From Croceimicrobium hydrocarbonivorans (GTDB taxonomy: Bacteria; Bacteroidota; Bacteroidia; Flavobacteriales; Schleiferiaceae), in assembly GCF_014524565.1 (NCBI RefSeq), contig NZ_CP060139.1, positions 558,001 to 622,000 on the forward strand: a stretch of 64,000 bases of DNA. Reading direction: 5' to 3'. Made by a program: the position numbers and the translations under genes. Below the pieces are notes generated by a model. The model did no database searches, was not told the origin of the DNA, and saw nothing but the letters and a program-made list of their open reading frames with translations. Below, piece after piece: positions 43,745 through 52,946 of the stretch; position 1 is the stretch's first letter, and each line of letters begins with the position of its first letter.

Positions 43745-44386
43745 TTAGTAATGGTAAATAGCTCCGGTGCTGGGTTTTGGATGAATGATAACTGGTGTAT
43801 TTGGTAATCCACTAGGATCAGCCGCACATCCGTTAGCATCAGTTAAACCGGTAACCGTAACTGTTTGACTGGTATTGTAATTAGGTAAGCTTACTACATA
43901 AGGTGTAGCATTCGCGGTGTCGGTAAAATTGGTTGAACCATCCGTGTAATCGATAATCCAAGGTGCAGTACCGGTTAAGGTAAAGGTTAAGCTTGCGCTG
44001 AAGCCCTCACAGACAGAGTCGGCCTGAATAGCCACTGTTGGCAGTGGATTAATCACAATGTTCAGGCTATTGGTATCACTGTAACAGCCATACTGATCCG
44101 ATTCTACCACATAAAGGGTATAAGTTCCGGCCACGACCCCCCAGTCGATTTCAATGGTTCCATTATTAGCACTTACGGTGCTATCAATGGTACCTGCAGT
44201 TGGGTCATTCAAAAACCAGCTGTAATGGCTGGTAGCTGCTGCTCCTGTTACACCATAAACTACATCGGTACTTCCCGCACAAACAGAGTCGGTGTAAGTA
44301 ACCTGTGCAGAAAGACTTTGTGCTGCCAATACTAAGATTAGCGAAATGCTCAATTTTCCGAAGAATGATTGAAGTAAAGTTTTCAT
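43745..44386 (-). CDS. secreted PKD-like protein with C-terminal GAIYHY, first gene of set
   Basis: A 213-residue protein with a signal peptide (LILVLAAQSLSAQ, to about residue 27) and two PKD/Ig-like domains (DSVCAGSTDVVYG and DSVCEGFSASLTF). It ends HPKPSTGAIYHY. The second domain aligns with that of the third gene (DSVC.G....LTF...G..PW......DG...F) up to the end. No sorting domain, so it may be periplasmic, bound to its type B neighbour, or exported by an unrecognised signal. It is 9 bases upstream of the type B gene. Confidence 0.7.
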   Translation of the reverse strand: MKTLLQSFFGKLSISLILVLAAQSLSAQVTYTDSVCAGSTDVVYGVTGAAATSHYSWFLNDPTAGTIDSTVSANNGTIEIDWGVVAGTYTLYVVESDQYGCYSDTNSLNIVINPLPTVAIQADSVCEGFSASLTFTLTGTAPWIIDYTDGSTNFTDTANATPYVVSLPNYNTSQTVTVTGLTDANGCAADPSGLPNTPVIIHPKPSTGAIYHY

Positions 44387-44833
44387 GAAATTGATTAGTT
44401 TTTAAAAATTTCTATCACGCAGTGGAAAACTCATCCTTCAATAAGATGGGGTTTAACTCGGTCCGGATCAAGCATTTTCCGGATCGGGTGTTTACCCTGC
44501 TTAAGCTTGCTTGATTGGTTGGTTGAACTAAACGGCCAGCTTATTAAAATTTGGGTTGTTCCTTTAAAATGAATTAGTTCGGCTAGTCCCCTTTCTCTAA
44601 TTCACAATCAAATGTGGATAAAAGAGATATATTCGCCGTAACTAGCTGATTTCAAAAGACTAAATCAAATAATAGTAGGAAATAAAGCGCTCGAACTATG
44701 CGCATTTACTGCTGATTTGCTCAATTTTAAAAGCTAAGTAGCTCAGGTTCAATATCGCGATATCTACGCAAAATGAACAGCCTGAAAACCCTTTTAACAT
44801 GGCGTTTTCAGGGATTTGAAGAAAAAGTGATAG
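44387..44833. other. 447-bp gene-free region with inverted repeats
   Basis: No credible coding region. Features seen: an imperfect 9-bp hairpin at 44459-44486 (CGGTCCGGA / TCCGGATCG); an 8-bp inverted repeat TGAATTAG / CTAATTCA at 44570-44604; a perfect 12-bp palindrome at 44752-44763 (ATATCGCGATAT); and a 9-bp hairpin at 44781-44812 near the pyrF end. It must contain the promoter of the PKD-like set, but no clear TAnnTTTG element on the minus strand was found. A structured leader or small RNA is possible but not demonstrated. Confidence 0.5.
44781..44812 (-). terminator. candidate weak terminator after pyrF
   Basis: CCTGAAAAC pairs with GTTTTCAGG around a 14-base loop, 22 bases downstream of the pyrF stop. 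The following minus-strand bases are only moderately T-rich (CTGTTCATTTTG), so efficiency is doubtful. Confidence 0.4.
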
Positions 44834-45649
44834 CTATAAAAAACGGGCCATTTCGGCTTGTAATTTTGCTGCTTCGGAAGCTGCAGCATCAGCAAAATCC
44901 TCAGCCTGAGAGGCATAGATAATACCTCGTGAAGAATTGATTAAAAGGCCAGCACTAGAACTTGCTTTTCCATGTTCCATCACTTCAGAAACAGTGCCTC
45001 CTTGTGCTCCGACACCTGGTACCAATAAATAGTGATTTGGTACCCATTTTCGAATTTCTTTCAGGTACTCCGCCTTGGTCGCTCCCACTACATACATGAG
45101 CTCTTCCTCCGATGCCCACTGGGAAGATTGACCTAATACTTCTTGGTACAGCTGATTTCCTTCTGAAAGGCTCTTTAACTGAAAATCTCCACCACCTGGA
45201 TTCGAGGTTAAGGCTAATAAAATTACCCACTTACCTGGATAGCCAAGAAAAGGCTTAACTGAATCACTGCCCATATAGGGAGCTACTGTAATGGAGTCAA
45301 AATTGAGTTCCTCAAAAAAGGCTTTGGCATATCGAGCACTGGTATTACCGATATCACCTCGCTTGGCATCAGCGATGGTGAAAAGCTCTGGATAATTTTG
45401 ATTGAGATATTGCAGCGTTTTCTCCAGGCTTTGCCAGCCCTTCAAGCCTTCGGCTTCGTAGAAAGCTAAATTAGGTTTGTAGGCTACAGCATATTGATGG
45501 GTAGCATCAATAATAGCTTTGTTGAATTCAAAAATCGGATCCTCTAATTGCTTGAAATGAGCTGGGATTTTCTCAATATCTGTATCCAGGCCTACACATA
45601 AAACCGACTTCTTTGCCTGAATCTGAGCTTCTAATTCGCTGCGTGTCAT
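44834..45649 (-). CDS. pyrF: orotidine 5'-phosphate decarboxylase, type 2
   Basis: A 271-residue TIM-barrel enzyme that forms [17 protein letters not shown] is the type 2 N-terminal motif, [19 protein letters not shown] carries the catalytic Asp-Lys-Asp array, and [11 protein letters not shown] the phosphate site. Length matches the long (type 2) class. It starts 2 bases after the prfA stop and is the last gene of the purM-prfA-pyrF unit. Confidence 0.95.
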   Translation of the reverse strand: MTRSELEAQIQAKKSVLCVGLDTDIEKIPAHFKQLEDPIFEFNKAIIDATHQYAVAYKPNLAFYEAEGLKGWQSLEKTLQYLNQNYPELFTIADAKRGDIGNTSARYAKAFFEELNFDSITVAPYMGSDSVKPFLGYPGKWVILLALTSNPGGGDFQLKSLSEGNQLYQEVLGQSSQWASEEELMYVVGATKAEYLKEIRKWVPNHYLLVPGVGAQGGTVSEVMEHGKASSSAGLLINSSRGIIYASQAEDFADAAASEAAKLQAEMARFL

Positions 45650-45651
45650 AT

Positions 45652-46725
45652 CTAATCTTCGCTTCCTTCGCGGAGTCTTTCAGCATTCTCCGCAAGCATT
45701 AATTCATCAAGGAATTTTTGAATATCACCGTTTACCACTTCCTGTAAATTATAAACAGTAAGATTAATACGGTGATCGGTTACTCTACCTTGAGGGTAGT
45801 TATAAGTCCTAATTTTGGCTGAACGGTCTCCGGTAGAAACCATGGTCTTACGCTTATTGGAAATTTCGCTGTTATGCTTTTCCAATTCCATCTCGTACAA
45901 TTTGGTACGCAGCATTTGCATGGCTCGCTCACGGTTACCCAGCTGGGTACGCTCTACCTGACAAACCACCACTATTCCGGTCGGTTTATGGGTTAACTGA
46001 ACCTTGGTTTCCACCTTGTTCACGTTCTGACCTCCTGCCCCTCCAGATCGAGAGGTTTGCATTTCGACATCTGCAGGATTGAGTTCAACGTCTACCTCTT
46101 CAGCTTCAGGTAATACTGCTACCGTTGCAGCGGAGGTGTGCACCCGACCTTGGGTCTCAGTAGCGGGAACACGTTGCACGCGATGCACCCCACTTTCAAA
46201 TTTCAAGGTGCCATAAATATCTTCACCGGAAACCTCCATTACGATTTCTTTATAGCCACCCATGGTTCCTTCGTTAAAGTCTACCACTTCTACTTTCCAG
46301 CCTCGGGCCTCGCAATAGCGAGTATACATTTTGGCCAGGTCGCCTGCAAAAATCGAGGCCTCATCCCCACCCGTTCCTGCGCGAATTTCCAAGACTGCAT
46401 TTTTCTCATCTTCGGGGTCTTTAGGGATCAGCATAAAGCGAATCTGTCCTTCCAGCTCTTCCAATGCGGGCTCTACCTCATCAAGCTCCATTTTCGCCAT
46501 TTCGCGCATTTCCTCATCATCCGAATTGATGATAAGATCTTTGGCTTCCTTTAAACGCTCTGTGAGCTCCATATACTGAGCTCGGGCATCTACTATCTTC
46601 TTAAGATCTTTAAACTCCTTATTGAGTTTAACATAGCGTTTCTGATCCGAAATAATATCCGGTTGAATAATGAGGTCATTAACCTCGTCGAAACGCTGTT
46701 TAATCTGATCTAATTTCTCCTGCAT
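45652..46725 (-). CDS. prfA: peptide chain release factor 1
   Basis: A 357-residue class I release factor. The GGQ motif lies in [27 protein letters not shown]. The codon-recognition PxT tripeptide is in [23 protein letters not shown] as PAT, which marks RF1 (UAA/UAG) rather than RF2 (SPF). An in-frame +1 programmed frameshift site, typical of RF2, is absent. Starts 3 bases after the purM stop. Confidence 0.96.
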   Translation of the reverse strand: MQEKLDQIKQRFDEVNDLIIQPDIISDQKRYVKLNKEFKDLKKIVDARAQYMELTERLKEAKDLIINSDDEEMREMAKMELDEVEPALEELEGQIRFMLIPKDPEDEKNAVLEIRAGTGGDEASIFAGDLAKMYTRYCEARGWKVEVVDFNEGTMGGYKEIVMEVSGEDIYGTLKFESGVHRVQRVPATETQGRVHTSAATVAVLPEAEEVDVELNPADVEMQTSRSGGAGGQNVNKVETKVQLTHKPTGIVVVCQVERTQLGNRERAMQMLRTKLYEMELEKHNSEISNKRKTMVSTGDRSAKIRTYNYPQGRVTDHRINLTVYNLQEVVNGDIQKFLDELMLAENAERLREGSED

Positions 46726-46728
46726 CTC

Positions 46729-47913
46729 TTAGGACTTAAAATACTCAAAGCTTCCATGCTCTGATTGAATAGAAACCTGAGCCTTTTCAGCGGCTTCTAC
46801 CCTACCCACGATTTGGGCATCAATACCAAAGGACTGACTTATTGCAATAATCGCATCAGCGGCCTCAGCATCGCAATACAATTCCATACGATGTCCCATA
46901 TTGAATACTTCATACATCTCCTTCCAGGAGGTGCTGGAGGATTCTTGAATATGACGGAACAAAGGTGGAGTGGTAAATAGATTATCCTTGATTACATGAA
47001 CGGCATCTACAAAGTGAAGCACTTTGGTTTGAGCCCCACCACTGCAATGAACCATGCCATGCACAGCCGAGCGTTGCTCTTTTAATATTTTGGAGATAAC
47101 CGGCGCATAGGTGCGAGTAGGCGATAAAACCAGTTTACCGGCATCCAAAGGACTACCCTCTACTTGATCTGTTAAGCGGGAAACTCCAGAATAAATCAAT
47201 TCCTTAGGTACCTGAGGGTCGAATGACTCAGGGTATTTCTCAGCCAAGTAATGGGAAAACACATCGTGGCGTGCACTGGTTAAGCCATTACTGCCCATAC
47301 CTCCATTATACTCTTTCTCGTAACTAGCCTGTCCAAAGGAAGCCAAACCAACAATAACTTGTCCGGCTGCAATATTGGCATTATCGATCACCTCCGATCT
47401 TTTCATCCGAGCGGTAACGGTACTGTCTACAATCACCGTTCGAACCAAATCACCTACATCTGCGGTTTCGCCTCCGGTAAGAATCAAATTCATCCCTTCA
47501 GCATTCAATTCTTCAATTAAATCTTGGGTACCCTGAATCAAAGCAGAAATTACTTCTGCAGGAATCAAGTTCTTATTACGACCAATGGTTGATGATATCA
47601 GGATCGGCACATCGGCTGCGCCTACACAGAGTAAATCATCAATATTCATAATCAATGCATCTTGAGCAATGCCCTTCCAAACACTTAAATCGCCGGTTTC
47701 CTTCCAATACAAGTAGGCTAATGAAGATTTAGTGCCAGCGCCATCCGCATGCATAATCACACAATGCTCTTCGCTGCCAGATAGAAAATCAGGAATTATT
47801 TTACAGAAGGCCTTAGGAAACAAGCCTTTATCCAAATCCTTGATTGCCTGATGTACGTCTTCCTTCTGAGAGGACACCCCTCGCTGGCTGTACTTTGATG
47901 ATTGATTTTCCAT
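46729..47913 (-). CDS. purM: phosphoribosylformylglycinamidine cyclo-ligase (AIR synthase)
   Basis: A 394-residue AIR-synthase-fold enzyme, longer than E. coli PurM (about 345) as in the Bacteroidota subgroup. Motifs: IMHADGAGTKSSLAYLYW, IAQDALIMNIDDLLCVGA, LTGGETADVGDLVRTVIVDSTV and NMGHRMELYC. It converts FGAM to AIR in purine synthesis. It is the first gene of the unit with prfA and pyrF. A -7-like element lies only 4 bases before its ATG. Confidence 0.93.
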   Translation of the reverse strand: MENQSSKYSQRGVSSQKEDVHQAIKDLDKGLFPKAFCKIIPDFLSGSEEHCVIMHADGAGTKSSLAYLYWKETGDLSVWKGIAQDALIMNIDDLLCVGAADVPILISSTIGRNKNLIPAEVISALIQGTQDLIEELNAEGMNLILTGGETADVGDLVRTVIVDSTVTARMKRSEVIDNANIAAGQVIVGLASFGQASYEKEYNGGMGSNGLTSARHDVFSHYLAEKYPESFDPQVPKELIYSGVSRLTDQVEGSPLDAGKLVLSPTRTYAPVISKILKEQRSAVHGMVHCSGGAQTKVLHFVDAVHVIKDNLFTTPPLFRHIQESSSTSWKEMYEVFNMGHRMELYCDAEAADAIIAISQSFGIDAQIVGRVEAAEKAQVSIQSEHGSFEYFKS

Positions 47914-47917
47914 TTTG

Positions 47918-47925
47918 CAAAAATA
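47918..47925 (-). promoter_or_regulatory. -7 element directly before purM
   Basis: Minus strand TATTTTTG matches TAnnTTTG and ends 4 bases before the ATG, the same spacing as at the YihY gene. It also forms part of the T-tract of the upstream terminator. A leaderless purM transcript is possible; no -33 TTG is seen. Confidence 0.4.
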
Positions 47926-47927
47926 GA

Positions 47928-47960
47928 AAGCGCCCCGCGGTTTTAAACCACAGGGCGCTT
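47928..47960 (-). terminator. intrinsic terminator after the OmpA-family gene
   Basis: AAGCGCCC pairs perfectly with GGGCGCTT; inside, GGTTT pairs with AAACC after a small internal loop. On the minus strand a T-rich run follows (TTTCTATTTTTG). Located 17 bases past the stop of the OmpA-family gene. Confidence 0.85.
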
Positions 47961-47977
47961 CTAAATATTTAATTAAG

Positions 47978-50512
47978 CTATTTGTAGCGTATCCAGAGGC
48001 CTGGTTGAATTTCTACTTCTTCCAATTCAGGGTTTAATTCCTCTAATACCTCTTCGTCGATATCCAATTCTTTGGCGATATCACCTAAATCGATGCCACG
48101 ACGTTTAACCTGATAGTGTGTAGCGTCCCACTGCTCATAGTTTCCATCTTTTTCCATTTTCACTTGCAAGCCAACGAAAGGACGAACACCGCGTAAACCT
48201 CCGTTCAATTCCTTGAACTCACGGATATTCATATTTCCTTGACGGGCTAAGGCTCCAAAGCTCATCGGACGTTTCATTACTAAGATTTCTCCTGGCTTCG
48301 CTTCATTCTCACGACCTGCTTGAATCAAGGCATCGGTATCTGCTGCTTGAGGCTTGTCTTCTCCACCTTCGGGAACGAAATCATCGCTAAGTACTTTAAA
48401 GTCAGTACGACGGTTGATTTGGTTTGCAATTTCTTGCTTCTCAGCAGGTAGAGCTTTAATAAACCGTTCGGTGAGTTGGTCTCCTTCTTTAAAAGATTCT
48501 TTACCGTAGCCATCGTAGTTCTTCGGAATGGTAAAAGGCTCATTCTCACCCATACCTTGAGCTTCTAATCGCTTAGGGTTCACCCCTTTTGAAATCAAAT
48601 AATTCACACAGGTATCGGCACGTTTTTTTGATAACCAATTGTTACGGTCTTCTGAATCACGATAATCCGTATGCGAACGCATTCCGATAGTAATATTGGG
48701 GTTATTATCCAAAATGATAACTACCGAATCCAAGGCCGACATAGCCTCTGGACGAAGGTCCCATTTACCTAAATCAAAGAATACATTAGGAAGAACGATC
48801 GGCTTCTTAATAGGATCAAGTTCCTTATTTAAAGTAATGCGCTTAATGAAGTACCCTGCCGAAGGAACATATTCAAAAGCATCGATTTCAAAACCAATGG
48901 TAGTTACTTCCCCCGTATTGGCCAAATAACTCTTTTTAGAGAAATGCAAAGTGTAGTTCACATTCTCCATCACCTTGGTATCGTCGAAAATATAGTATCC
49001 ATTTTCATCCGCTGTAATGGTTACCGATCCATCAGGACCATCCAATGTAACGGTAGCTTCTGGAATTGGGGTCTTCTCTTCGGAGTCGAGCACTACACCC
49101 TCGATATTAAACACTAATGGAGTACGGTACACCGACCAAATATCATCGCTGTTCTCTTGAGAACCGTAACGTGTTTTAGATCCTTCACGATTAGAAGAAA
49201 GGAAACCTTTTTTAGTATCAGAACCAGGCTCCCAAATCAATGCAAAATCATCACTGCTAGAGTTGATCGGATATTCCATATGGATAACATCTCCTTCTGG
49301 CATACCATCTTCTCCTAATTTTACCTTGTAAATATCTAAGCCGCCCATCCCGGGGTGACCATCAGATGCAAAGTATAGGAAGCCATCACCATGAACAATT
49401 GGGAATCGTTCAGAGCCAGTAGTGTTCACCTTAGAGCCCAAGTTGCGTGGCTTTCCCCAAGATTTTGAACGACGATCATATTCTGTCACAAAAATGTCGT
49501 GAGAACCTTTGGTATTGAAATCATCGGAAACAAAGTATAAGAACTTATCATCCAGAGAAAGACAGGGATCACCAATATTTGCCATGGTATCACCACCGAT
49601 AATTTGGCGCTCTGGCTCTTTCCAAGACTGACCTTGCATCTCCGTTTTGTAGATACCACAACCTAAACGCAAATCATCATCTACAATACAACGAGTGAAA
49701 TACAATTCCTTTTTACGACTATCAAAACTTGCCGTTCCTTCGTGAAATTCACTGTTTAGGATTTCTTCTTCATCCAATAAAACAGGGGTAGACCATTTTA
49801 AATCAGCATAGCTAACTTCCTCCTCTTCATCGTTACCACGGCGACGACCACGAGATTTACGTTCTGCGGTACTGGTATAAAGATCCATATAGGATTCACC
49901 AGTCCAGCTATCTTCATCGCTACCTACAGACTCATCTCGAGAGGACACAAAAACAATCACATCATTTTCACGGCGATCTCCACCATAAGTCACGGAGAAA
50001 TCCATAGCAGGACTGTTAATGTCCTTCATGTTGTCTACCTGATATTGACTCGGCTTATTTTTCCTTTCGATGGCTTTACGAGTAGATTCAATCGCCTCGT
50101 CAGCCATGGAGTCGGTAGGATTCTCTTTTTTGTATTCTTGATAAACTTCGATGGCCTCTTCGTATTTACCCATCGCTTTGAGCATGTCCCCACGCAACAT
50201 AATTGCTTTGGGATCACGGTATCCTACCTTAATCGCTTTGTTGTAATTCTGTTCAGCTTGATCATACTCATTCATCATGCGATATGACTCCGCTAACTTG
50301 AATAGAACCTCCGATTTTTGATCTCGACCTTTGGCTTCATTATAGGCATCCTTTAAAAGTTCTACTGCGTAGAAATATTCTTCTGCATCGAATGCTTTGT
50401 AAGCTTTATCTATTTCCTTAGGGAGTTTCGGTTCGCCATCTGGCTGAGCTTTAAGGGAGTAAGATAAAAAGCTCACAAGAATTAATGCAAATCCTAGACG
50501 AAAATGTCTCAT
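47978..50512 (-). CDS. PorE-like OmpA family protein (TPR, PD40 propeller, CRD, OmpA) with LysM-like tail
   Basis: An 844-residue envelope protein: signal peptide (to about residue 22), TPR repeats (30-155), a PD40 beta-propeller (about 165-450; DKFLYFVSDDFNTKGSHDI and DGFLYFASDGHPGMGGLDIY), a carboxypeptidase regulatory-like domain (IPEATVTLDGPDGSVTITADENGYY), and an OmpA peptidoglycan-binding domain (FFDLGKWDLRPEAMSALDSVV, NRRTDFKVL). This order is that of T9SS component PorE, but paralogues with other roles exist. A C-terminal 110 residues adds a LysM-like segment (PGEILVMKRPMSFGALARQGNMNIREFKELNGG). It likely links an outer-membrane assembly to the cell wall. Confidence 0.82.
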   Translation of the reverse strand: MRHFRLGFALILVSFLSYSLKAQPDGEPKLPKEIDKAYKAFDAEEYFYAVELLKDAYNEAKGRDQKSEVLFKLAESYRMMNEYDQAEQNYNKAIKVGYRDPKAIMLRGDMLKAMGKYEEAIEVYQEYKKENPTDSMADEAIESTRKAIERKNKPSQYQVDNMKDINSPAMDFSVTYGGDRRENDVIVFVSSRDESVGSDEDSWTGESYMDLYTSTAERKSRGRRRGNDEEEEVSYADLKWSTPVLLDEEEILNSEFHEGTASFDSRKKELYFTRCIVDDDLRLGCGIYKTEMQGQSWKEPERQIIGGDTMANIGDPCLSLDDKFLYFVSDDFNTKGSHDIFVTEYDRRSKSWGKPRNLGSKVNTTGSERFPIVHGDGFLYFASDGHPGMGGLDIYKVKLGEDGMPEGDVIHMEYPINSSSDDFALIWEPGSDTKKGFLSSNREGSKTRYGSQENSDDIWSVYRTPLVFNIEGVVLDSEEKTPIPEATVTLDGPDGSVTITADENGYYIFDDTKVMENVNYTLHFSKKSYLANTGEVTTIGFEIDAFEYVPSAGYFIKRITLNKELDPIKKPIVLPNVFFDLGKWDLRPEAMSALDSVVIILDNNPNITIGMRSHTDYRDSEDRNNWLSKKRADTCVNYLISKGVNPKRLEAQGMGENEPFTIPKNYDGYGKESFKEGDQLTERFIKALPAEKQEIANQINRRTDFKVLSDDFVPEGGEDKPQAADTDALIQAGRENEAKPGEILVMKRPMSFGALARQGNMNIREFKELNGGLRGVRPFVGLQVKMEKDGNYEQWDATHYQVKRRGIDLGDIAKELDIDEEVLEELNPELEEVEIQPGLWIRYK

Positions 50513-50594
50513 ATATGCCGCTGTGATTTTGGTCTGTAAGCCGCTAAAATAGTTAAATATTTTATTCAGCTAAGCCCGATTTTACTAGGGGTTT

Positions 50595-50629
50595 CAAAAA
50601 AAAAACCGCCTCTGTTAATAAGAGACGGC
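50595..50629 (-). terminator. intrinsic terminator after glutamine synthetase III
   Basis: Minus-strand stem GCCGTCTCT / AGAGGCGGT (two G-U pairs, 7-base loop) is followed by a run of at least nine T residues, 22 bases after the stop of the glutamine synthetase gene. Confidence 0.88.
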
Positions 50630-50651
50630 TTTGTTTGAATATCAATTAATC

Positions 50652-52838
50652 TTAAATGAAGATTAACTCACGATACTTTGGTAATGGCCAGAGCTCATCA
50701 TCCACCAATAATTCCAATTTATCGCAGGCATATCGAATCTTATCAAAATAAGGGATCACCTTTTCGCAATAAGCGATGGCTTGCTCACGAGTATCCTCAA
50801 TGGCATTGCAGCGCTTGCGCTCCTCGATCATCGCATCTTTCTCGGCAATAATGGTGCTGATATAACCACTAATGCTTTCAATCATATGCAATTGATCTTT
50901 GGCTACTTTCTGGAATACTTCCGGTGCCAATACCTCTTTTAATCCACGAACATTCTGGATTAATTTATTCTGATAATTAATTGCAGTTGGCACTACGTGG
51001 TTTCCAGCGATATCACCTAAAACACGACTTTCAATCTGAATCTTCATTTTATACTCTTCGAGCATAATTTCATGGCGAGCATGAACCTCTACCTCATTCA
51101 TCACTTCGTTTTCCACGAAAAGCTTTACAGCCGAATCGGTTACATAAAAATCCAATGCATGAGGAGTAGTACGCACATTACTCAAGCCACGTTTTTCGGC
51201 TTCAGCGGCCCACTCATCTGAGTATCCATCACCTTCAAAACGAATATTTTGACTTTGCTTGATATAGTCACGCAATACATTAAAGATGGCATCATCCTTT
51301 TTCATGCCCTCCGCTATATGAGCATCTACCGCCGCTTTAAATTCGCGTAATTGCTGCGCCATGATCGTATTTAAAATGGTCATGGGTTGAGCACAGTTCG
51401 CTAAGGAACCTACTGCACGCAATTCGAATTTATTTCCGGTGAAGGCAAAGGGAGAAGTTCGGTTACGATCGGTATTGTCCAATAAGATTTCTGGAATCTT
51501 ACCAACTACGTTTAACTTGAGATCTGTTTTCTGCTCAGGACTCAATTTACCTTTCTCCAGCTGCTCAAGAGCATCTAAAGTGGCCGTTAACTGAGAACCT
51601 ATAAATACAGAAATAATAGCAGGAGGAGCCTCATTTGCCCCTAAGCGGTGATCATTACTAGCTGATGCAATCGAAGCACGAAGAAGATCGGCATGATTGT
51701 GCACCGCCATAATAGCATTAATGAAGAAAGTAAGGAACTGTAAATTGCTCTTTGGGGTTTTACCAGGGGCTAAAAGATTTACTCCGGTATCGGTAGCCAA
51801 AGACCAGTTATTGTGCTTTCCACTTCCGTTTACTCCTTTATATGGCTTCTCGTGCAAGAGCACTTTGAAGTGATGGCGACGTGCAACCTTATCCATCAAA
51901 TCCATGATAAGAGAGTTGTGGTCTACCGAAATATTTGCTTCTTCGAATACAGGTGCTAATTCGAATTGACTGGGGGCCACCTCATTGTGACGGGTTTTCA
52001 CCGGAATTCCTAATCGATAGGATTCCATTTCCAATTCACGCATAAACTGACGGGCACGCTCTGGAATTGATCCAAAATAGTGATCATCCAGCTGTTGTCC
52101 TTTTGCAGGGGCATGTCCCAATAATGTACGTCCGGTTAACTTCAAATCCGGACGAGCATGGAATAAGGCCATATCCACCAAGAAGTATTCCTGCTCCCAT
52201 CCTAAAGTAGCGGTCACTTTGCGAACATTGCGATCAAAGTACTGACATACGTCAGTAGCTGCCTGATCGATAGACTGCAAGGCACGTAATAAAGGCGTTT
52301 TATTATCCAAAGCTTCGCCGGTATAGCTAACAAATACAGTAGGAATACAAAGGGTACGCCCCATAATGAAAGCTGGGCTGGTAGGATCCCATGCGGTATA
52401 ACCACGAGCCTCAAATGTGTTACGAATACCTCCATTAGGGAAGCTGGATGCATCAGGCTCCTGTTGAACCAACATACCGCCACTAAACTTCTCAATGGCC
52501 TGACCATCGCCAGTAGGCTCAAAGAAAGAATCGTGCTTTTCGGCAGTAGCGCCAGTTAAAGGCTGAAACCAGTGTGTGTAGTGGGTTGCTCCTTTATTGA
52601 TAGCCCAGGCTTTCATGCCGGTGGCCACCTGATCGGCAATTCCACGATCAATCTTGGTTCCTTTTTTCACAGCATCCGACACGCTTCGATAGGCTTCGGG
52701 AGTCATATACTCCTTCATCGAACGGTAGTTGAATGTGTACTCTCCGAAGATCTCAGAAACACGAGTGTAAGGAAGCTCTACTTCTGGAGCCATCCGTCTT
52801 TGTGCTTCTTGCAATGCGGTAAATCGAATTTGAGGCAT
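50652..52838 (-). CDS. glnN: glutamine synthetase type III
   Basis: A 728-residue GSIII enzyme, the class typical of Bacteroidota and cyanobacteria. N-terminal MPQIRFTALQEAQRR; DRNVRKVTATLGWEQEYFLVD carries metal-binding Glu; TRHNEVAPSQFELAPVFEEANISVDHN and HEKPYKGVNGSGKHNNWS are GSIII landmarks with ATP/glutamate-binding residues. It condenses ammonia and glutamate. It is a single-gene unit with its own terminator and a TAnnTTTG element before it. Confidence 0.97.
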   Translation of the reverse strand: MPQIRFTALQEAQRRMAPEVELPYTRVSEIFGEYTFNYRSMKEYMTPEAYRSVSDAVKKGTKIDRGIADQVATGMKAWAINKGATHYTHWFQPLTGATAEKHDSFFEPTGDGQAIEKFSGGMLVQQEPDASSFPNGGIRNTFEARGYTAWDPTSPAFIMGRTLCIPTVFVSYTGEALDNKTPLLRALQSIDQAATDVCQYFDRNVRKVTATLGWEQEYFLVDMALFHARPDLKLTGRTLLGHAPAKGQQLDDHYFGSIPERARQFMRELEMESYRLGIPVKTRHNEVAPSQFELAPVFEEANISVDHNSLIMDLMDKVARRHHFKVLLHEKPYKGVNGSGKHNNWSLATDTGVNLLAPGKTPKSNLQFLTFFINAIMAVHNHADLLRASIASASNDHRLGANEAPPAIISVFIGSQLTATLDALEQLEKGKLSPEQKTDLKLNVVGKIPEILLDNTDRNRTSPFAFTGNKFELRAVGSLANCAQPMTILNTIMAQQLREFKAAVDAHIAEGMKKDDAIFNVLRDYIKQSQNIRFEGDGYSDEWAAEAEKRGLSNVRTTPHALDFYVTDSAVKLFVENEVMNEVEVHARHEIMLEEYKMKIQIESRVLGDIAGNHVVPTAINYQNKLIQNVRGLKEVLAPEVFQKVAKDQLHMIESISGYISTIIAEKDAMIEERKRCNAIEDTREQAIAYCEKVIPYFDKIRYACDKLELLVDDELWPLPKYRELIFI

Positions 52839-52854
52839 TTTGAAAAATTTTTCG

Positions 52855-52862
52855 CAAAATTA
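52855..52862 (-). promoter_or_regulatory. -7 element for glutamine synthetase III
   Basis: Minus strand TAATTTTG matches TAnnTTTG and lies 16 bases before the ATG, giving a leader of about 10 bases. No clear -33 element. Confidence 0.45.
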
Positions 52863-52946
52863 ATTGCCTCGGGGGGTTGAAACCAGAAAAATCTTAAATT
52901 TTTACAAACACCCTCTTAAAAACTAGGGGTGTACTCCAGGATTATC

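Noticed and set aside
44446-44514. 22-codon open frame in the intergenic gap upstream of the PKD-like set
   Set aside because: Too short, no similarity recognised, no initiation signal; the underlying hairpin explains the sequence better.
46138-46554. 138-codon open frame antisense to prfA
   Set aside because: The opposite strand encodes a complete, conserved release factor; no recognisable domain in the antisense frame.
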